A stretch of 64,000 nt of DNA, taken from the NCBI GenBank assembly GCA_030737875.1, contig CM060922.1:757527603-757591602 (forward strand). Direction: 5' to 3'. The position numbers and the translations under genes were made by a program. Below are positions 58,873 through 64,000 of the stretch, in pieces. How positions within the stretch are numbered: position 1 is the first letter of the stretch; every line of letters begins with the position of its first letter. The notes under the pieces are model-generated. The model had not been told where the DNA came from, did not search any database, and was given only the letters and a program-made list of their open reading frames with translations. The DNA is from Allium sativum. Lineage: Eukaryota > Streptophyta > Magnoliopsida > Asparagales > Amaryllidaceae.

Positions 58873-60950
58873 GTGAAGTCTTATTCTTTGGGAGCCGTTC
58901 CATCTTCTTCAAGAGCTCCTACTGTAGAGGAGAAAGGAAAGGGTGTCGTTTTTCAAGGTACTCTTTCTATTCGAGGTGTTTTAGTTCAAGTTTTGTTTGA
59001 TACTGGAGCATGCATTCATTCATTTGTAATGAGCTGGTGTGTCTCTTGGGTTTGGAATCCGCGATTTGCGATAGACCTTTCGTAGTGACTAATCCATTTG
59101 GGGTTTCATCCAATCTTTGCATGATTTGTCATGGTCTAGTGTTGTCGAGTCATGGTAGTTCTTTTGTGTGTGATTGCTTTGTTCTTAACTTCGCTGGGTT
59201 TGGGATTATATTGGGTATGGATTTTCTCAAGAGGTATGCGGCAAGAGTAAATTGCGAGAAGCTAGAGGTGAGAGTCGAGGATGTGGAAGGGCGAAAAGTG
59301 TTGATTCGGTGTAATTCCAAAGGTGGTGTCTTCGTAAGCTATTTATATTCGCTTGTGATTCCACAGGAAGACTTGTCATCTATGCTGATCGCTAATGAAT
59401 ATGAGGATGTCTTTGAGGAAGTCAAAGGTTTACCGCCGCACCATGAAATCGAGTTTAGGATCAATTTGGTCGAGGGCGCTAGACCAATCGTTATGCCTCT
59501 TAGGCGGATGACGCCTAAGGAATAGCTAGAGTTGGAGGTGCAAGTTCATGACCTTCTAGGAAAAGGATTCATTCGGAGAAGCGTTTCCGAATAGGTTGCA
59601 CTGGTCATGTTTGCAACCAAGGCAGATGGATCGTTAAGATTGTGTGTGGACTATCGTGAGCTAAAGAAGGTGACCAAGAAGAACAAGTATCTGTTGCCGA
59701 GAATAGATGACTTGTTCGATTAGCTTTACGAGGCCAAAGTGTTTTCTCAGATGGATTTGGCAAGGGGATTTCACCAGTTGAGGGAGGAAAAGGATAGTGT
59801 GCCAAAGACTGCTTTTAGGACACCATCCGGTTTCTTTGAATGGTTGGTGATACCATTTGGATTGACTAACACGCCAACGTATTTCGAAGATCTTATGAAT
59901 AGGATTTTCAGAGATTAGTTGAACAAGTTTGTTATTGTGTTTGTGGATGACATTCTGGTTTACTCTCGGAATGAGGAAGAGCACAAGACAGACTTGAGAG
60001 TTGTTTTAGAAATCTTGCAAAAGCATCAGCTGAGAGCTAAGTTTTCAAAGTGTCACTTCTAGAAGAGCAAAGTAAGATTCTTAGGCCATGTTATTTCTAG
60101 AAATGGGATAGCGGTTGACCCCGCTAAAGTGGCAGCAATACAGGACTGGGATAGATCTAAAAATGTGACAGATGTGAGAAGTTTCCTTGGGTTGGCAGGA
60201 TATTACTGATGGTTTATCAAGATTTCTCCAAGATAGCTGCACCGTTGACAGGATTGACGAAGAAGAACGAAGTGTTCATACGGGACGCAAAGTGTGAGCA
60301 AGCGTTTGGAATCCTGAAGGAGAAACTGAATAGGGCTCCTGTGTTGACCATTCCAAGTAGGAAAAAAGAGATGGTGGTATACACTGATGCATGGTACTGG
60401 GCTTGGAGCAGTGCTAATGCAGAAGGATAAGGTTGTGGCCTACGCGAGTCGATAGCTAAAGCTGCATGAGAGGAACTATCCAACTCATGATTTGGAGTTG
60501 GCAGCGATTATGTTTGCTCTGAAGATGTGGAGACATTATCTGTTGGGAGTTCGGTTCGAGTTGTTTATGGACCACAAGTCGTTGAAGTATCTTTTTCTCC
60601 TAAAAGGACTTGAATCTTTGGCAGCAACGATGGTTGGAGTTTCTGGCATCATATGATTTTGGTATATCCTATTCTCCTGGCAAGGGTAACGCGGTAGCAG
60701 ATGCATTGAGTCGGAGACACACACACGTTTGGGAGCAATGTTTTCGGAATGGAAAAGCCTCAAGTATTTGGCAAGAATTGATTTCAGACCAAGGTGTGAG
60801 TTGGAACCTGAAATGTTGGCAAGCTTATTGATAAGACCTACTCTTATCGAAAGGATTTGCGAGAGCCAAAAGCGAGATGCAAATCTTGTCGAGCTTATAT
60901 AGAAGCTGGAACCAGAAGATAAAGAGTTCGAGGTTGATCAAGAAGGTCGG
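58873..60950 (+). pseudogene. pol: TE8 protease, reverse transcriptase and RNase H, truncated by TE9
   Basis: The protease motif VLFDTGA is intact at about 58992-59012 but a frameshift follows. The frame 59010-59525 contains FGIILGMDFLKRYA and the linker to RT. RT motifs ([49 protein letters not shown] near 59939-59968) are well kept, including both catalytic Asp. RNase H follows at about 60370-60720 ([33 protein letters not shown]). At least seven in-frame TAG/TGA codons stand at positions normally Gln, Trp or Arg, which fits C-to-T/G-to-A decay of methylated DNA. The segment ends in the RNase H-integrase linker where TE9 begins. Confidence 0.88.
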
Positions 60951-62010
60951 TGAAAAGAGTCGATGAATACAACTTAATCAGGATATTAATATGGTTAAAG
61001 TGTAAATAATAAACTAACTAGTAATGTACAATAGTTATGCAGGTAAAAGCTAAGCTAGATAAATCTATCATAAATAAGAACTAAATGCAATAAGAAACGA
61101 CACCAGGAATTTTATATTGGTTCAGACTTTCCGCCCTACGTCCAGTCCCGAAGCTCCTCTTCGGAATTCACTATCACGCCCTCTCTTAACTCGGAGGAAT
61201 AGGTCAGTACACCCAAGCCCCAACAAGGATGCCTCTCGCCTGAGCAACTACATAGGACTTCAATAATTACAAGTGTTTTGACTTCTGCTTTGTTTTCTTG
61301 AATCAATATGGATAGTCAACGGTTTAAGTACACCCTTCCTATAATCTTATCCTCGAGTATATGATTTGAATGAAAAGATTGAAGGAAGCAAATTGCTTGT
61401 TAAATCAAGAGATGTGAAATATTATCTAAGATTCAACAAGTAATTTGAATTTAAGAGAGCCTTAGAATACAAACAATATTGAAGTGTAAATTAGAAAATA
61501 GAGAGAATAGAATAAATTAGATGTTTGTAAATCATGTTTGAAGTGTTTATATAATAGTAGAAAGGTAGCAATTCTTCATGAAGAGTTTTAACCAAAAGAA
61601 TCTCCCATTTCCTTTCAGAAATGAAGAGATTTCTCTTCATGAATGGAGGCACCCTTTCAGAAATTATGTGTTATTTCGAATTAGTTGACTGTTAAAATTT
61701 ACCAATCGACTGGCTGAAAAAATATGAAATCATATATATTGAAAATATTCAGAAACTAGCCGTTACCGAGGCAAAATTGTCTGACCTGTTGACTGGTTCA
61801 TGCATTTTTGCCCAGTCAGACTGTTTCAGGTCATTTGAAATATATATATATATATATATGCCTTGTTTTGTATATTCGTGTTATACTTGAGGATAGATTT
61901 TAACATAGCTCTAACACGACTCAATGTATATATATATAGCCTTATCTTCATGACATGATTTCCATTGCTCTTCTCTTTGTTGACATTAATCAAAATTCTT
62001 GTTTTCAACA
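60951..62010 (-). repeat. TE9 3' LTR
   Basis: On the minus strand it starts TGTTGAAAAC at 62010 next to the polypurine tract and ends CTCTTTTCA at 60951, where TE8 homology stops. About 1060 bp. TATA-like runs lie at 61927-61938 and 61841-61859, which would serve as the promoter region. Confidence 0.78.
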
Positions 62011-62025
62011 TTCTCCCCCTTTTTG
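62011..62025 (-). other. TE9 polypurine tract
   Basis: Minus-strand AAAAAGGGGGAGAA, directly before TGTTG. The following 62026-62301 is non-coding spacer. Confidence 0.85.
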
Positions 62026-62301
62026 ATTGATGACAACATATCTGATTTTCTCTCCCAGGGTATTAGCTCCCCCTGAATTTCTGCAATATTTTGTTGGTTT
62101 GATAAATTTATAATCTTACCGTTTTGATTCCTATAAAAAAATGTTAGCCACTTATCTTTTCAATAAAGGTGAACATAGAATGAACATAGAAAATATAGCT
62201 CTCCCCCTTTGTCATCGATTAAAAAGTAAGTAAACATTATAAGCACAAAGTAATCGAATAACATTTTAGAGATCTTTGAAAGATACAATTCCTAGTTCTC
62301 G

Positions 62302-62800
62302 TCAAAGTCTTATGAAATAATTCTCTAAAAGGGGTTTAGTAAATATATCAGCAATTTGATTTTCTGAGTTTATAAACTCTAAACTAATTGTTTGTTTCTC
62401 AATATTGTCTCTCAAGAAATGATGTCTTATATCAATGTGTTTAGTTCCAGAATGGTTTACCAGATTCTTAGATAAATTTATTGCGCTTGTATTGTCGTAA
62501 TAAATTGTGGAATTAGACAAGTTTACGTTAAAATCTTTTAGTGTTTGCTGCATATATATTACTTTAGCACAGGCTAATGCAGCAGATATATATTCAGCTT
62601 CACATGTTGACAATGAAACACAATTTTGTTTCTTGCTGAACCAAGATATAAGTGATTTATCGATAAAGTGACATGTTCCACTTGTACTTCTATGATCCGT
62701 TCGTGATCCTCCAAAATCAGCATCATTATATGAAACTAATTCGAAGGAATAATCTTTTGGATAGAAAAGTCCAAAATCTTTGGTACTGCTAAGATAACGT
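62302..62800 (-). pseudogene. pol: TE9 RNase H, frame still open
   Basis: About 165 codons without a stop: TYIRYLSSTKDFGL, then DADFGG (catalytic Asp, 62724-62713), STCEAEY (catalytic Glu, near 62610-62590), DNTSAINLSKN (catalytic Asp) and HIDIRHHFLRD, closing with IADIFTKPL. This is the complete copia RNase H domain, which degrades the RNA strand during reverse transcription. It is the only enzymatic domain here without a break, but a frameshift just upstream (about 62800-62815) separates it from RT. Confidence 0.87.
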
Positions 62801-64000
62801 ATATATGTTTAACTGCCATCAAATGTGATTATTTTGGATTAGCTTGAAAACGAGCACGTAAGAAAACACTCATCAAAATATCCTATCTACTAGCAGTTAA
62901 ATACAGAAGTGGACCTATTATACTTCGATATAACTTTTAATCAACACTTTCACCATTATCATCTTTATCTAAGTGTGTCATTGTGCTCATTGGTGTAGGT
63001 TTACTTGAAGTATTTTCCATTCCAAAATGTTTTATTAAATTGGTACAATATTTTTCTTGATTTATGAAAATTCCATAAGACAATTGTTTAATTTGCAAAC
63101 CCAGAAAGTAGGATAGTTCTCGCATGTGCGACATTTCAAATTCATTGGTCGTTATTTTTGAAAATTCTTGACATGATTGATCATTTGTTGATCCTAAGAT
63201 AAGTCTACATATATTTGTATTATTAGAATATCTTTATTATCTTTCTTGATAAAAAAGTGTTTGATCAACCTTTCCAATTTGAAATCCTGAATCTAATAAA
63301 TAAGTTTTGAGACGTTCATACCGAGCACAAGGTGCTTGTTTCCGTTTCAAACCATATAACGCCTTTTTTAGTTTGAAAACATGATTAGGAAATTTTTCAT
63401 TGGCAAATAGTGGAGGTTGTTCAACATATACTCGTTCTTTAATAAAACCATTTAAGAAATCACTTTTAACGTCCATCTGATATAGTTTAAAGTTATGATG
63501 ACAAGCGTAAGCTAATAGAATTAGAATTGCTTCTAGTCGTGCGACTGGAGAAAAAGTTTCTTCATAATCTGCGTTTCTTCTTGATTGTAACCTTGTGCAA
63601 CAAGTCTAGCTTTATTTCTAGTAATATTACCCAATTCATCTGCTTTATTTTTGTAAACCCATTTTGTTCCAATAATAGTTTGATCATTTGATCTTGGAAC
63701 TATTTCCCAAACTTCATTACGTTCAAACTGATTTAATTCTTCTTGCATATCAATTATCCAATTTTCATCTGTAGATGCTTCTTTAGGGTTTTTGGGTTCC
63801 ATATTTGATAAGAAGTTACTTACTAAATTAAGTTGACTTCTTCTTCCTACATTTGAAGTTATTTCTCCAATAATATTTTGAGTCGGATGATCTCGTAATA
63901 TCCTTGGTGGAGACCTAACTTCAGGAATAGGAATATTTTGATTTTCGATATTATCTTGATTTTCTGTAGCATTGTTTTCTATGTTATTATGAACAATGTT
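62801..64000 (-). pseudogene. pol: TE9 copia reverse transcriptase, broken
   Basis: Open pieces at 63533-63802 and beyond to the edge (NFLSNMEPKNPKEAS, MQEELNQFERNEVW, GTKWVYKNKADELGN, ARLVAQGYNQEE), 63237-63476 (MDVKSDFLNGFI, YVEQPP, KLKKALYGLK) and 62937-63134 (ELSYFLGLQIKQ, GMENTSSKPTPM). One extra base near 63580 shifts frame. An insertion near 63335 disrupts the QAPRAWYERL motif. The catalytic YVDD site near 63205-63190 is destroyed by a small deletion (YVD followed directly by LILG-type sequence in another frame). The upstream end is rich in Asn and Ile, the usual integrase-RT linker. Confidence 0.85.

Larger units (their letters stand above)
55041..60950 (+). mobile_element. TE8: chromovirus of the TE2 family, 5' part, cut by TE9
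   Basis: 5' LTR, decayed primer-binding site, gag, protease, RT and RNase H in order, then interrupted by TE9 at 60950 before the integrase. Left duplication candidate AATAA (55036-55040). It is clearly better preserved than TE2: the RT catalytic site and one knuckle are intact, but stops are numerous. Confidence 0.88.
60951..64000 (-). mobile_element. TE9: Ty1/copia retrotransposon, 3' part, cut by the window edge
   Basis: 3' LTR, polypurine tract, RNase H and RT lie on the minus strand in copia order (integrase would lie further right). The RT wording (LVAQGYNQEE, MDVKSDFLNGFI, YVEQPP) and the long purine tract next to TGTTG resemble the Sire lineage, from memory. It interrupts TE8 pol at 60950/60951; the other end and the duplication are outside the window. 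Confidence 0.85.

Overview
The window looks like heterochromatic nuclear DNA of a flowering plant. I find no host gene, tRNA, rRNA or CRISPR array. Almost every base can be assigned to LTR retrotransposons inserted into one another. Initiator-Met-tRNA primer sites (TGGTATCAGAGC type), polypurine tracts, TGTAAC...GTTACA LTR ends, 5-bp target duplications and chromodomain-bearing gag-pol remnants place most of them in the Ty3/gypsy chromovirus group, closest to the Tekay/Del lineage. The species cannot be read from the sequence.

Layout (TE numbers are mine). TE1 (1-3873, +) is the right end of a retrotransposon with a long Asn-rich reading frame, a spacer and a 1.0-kb LTR; it sits in the leader of TE2. 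TE2 (3874-21828, +) is a badly decayed chromovirus whose 3' LTR is split by TE3. TE3 (9147-19171, -, duplication ATAAA) has 3.2-kb LTRs and only a gag. 21829-22926 is an older LTR remnant. TE4 (22927-52468 and beyond, -) is a decayed chromovirus split by TE5 (26440-37172, +, duplication TTTAC, 4.4-kb LTRs, collapsed pol) and TE6 (39886-50729, +, duplication ATTGA, 4.7-kb LTRs, no coding capacity). TE7 (from 52469, +) is an older relative of TE6 inserted in the 5' end of TE4. TE8 (from 55041, +), same family as TE2, is inserted in TE7. TE9 (60951-64000, -), a Ty1/copia element, is inserted in TE8.

How the parts work together: TE3, TE5 and TE6 look like non-autonomous, large-LTR derivatives (LARD-like or gag-only) that keep the cis signals for transcription, priming and integration but not the enzymes. 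They presumably depended on proteins of autonomous relatives such as the ancestors of TE2, TE4 and TE8.

The most unusual signal is inside the LTRs. Downstream of the TATA box, several families carry a family-specific block of short hairpins or minisatellites. In TE3 these are a series of four- to five-base-pair stems of different sequence that all close the same loop, reading C(UUCG)G in the element's own RNA sense. In TE5 they are 57-bp tandem units whose stem arms vary in a compensatory way. TE5 also has a back-to-back E2F-type dyad upstream of its TATA box.
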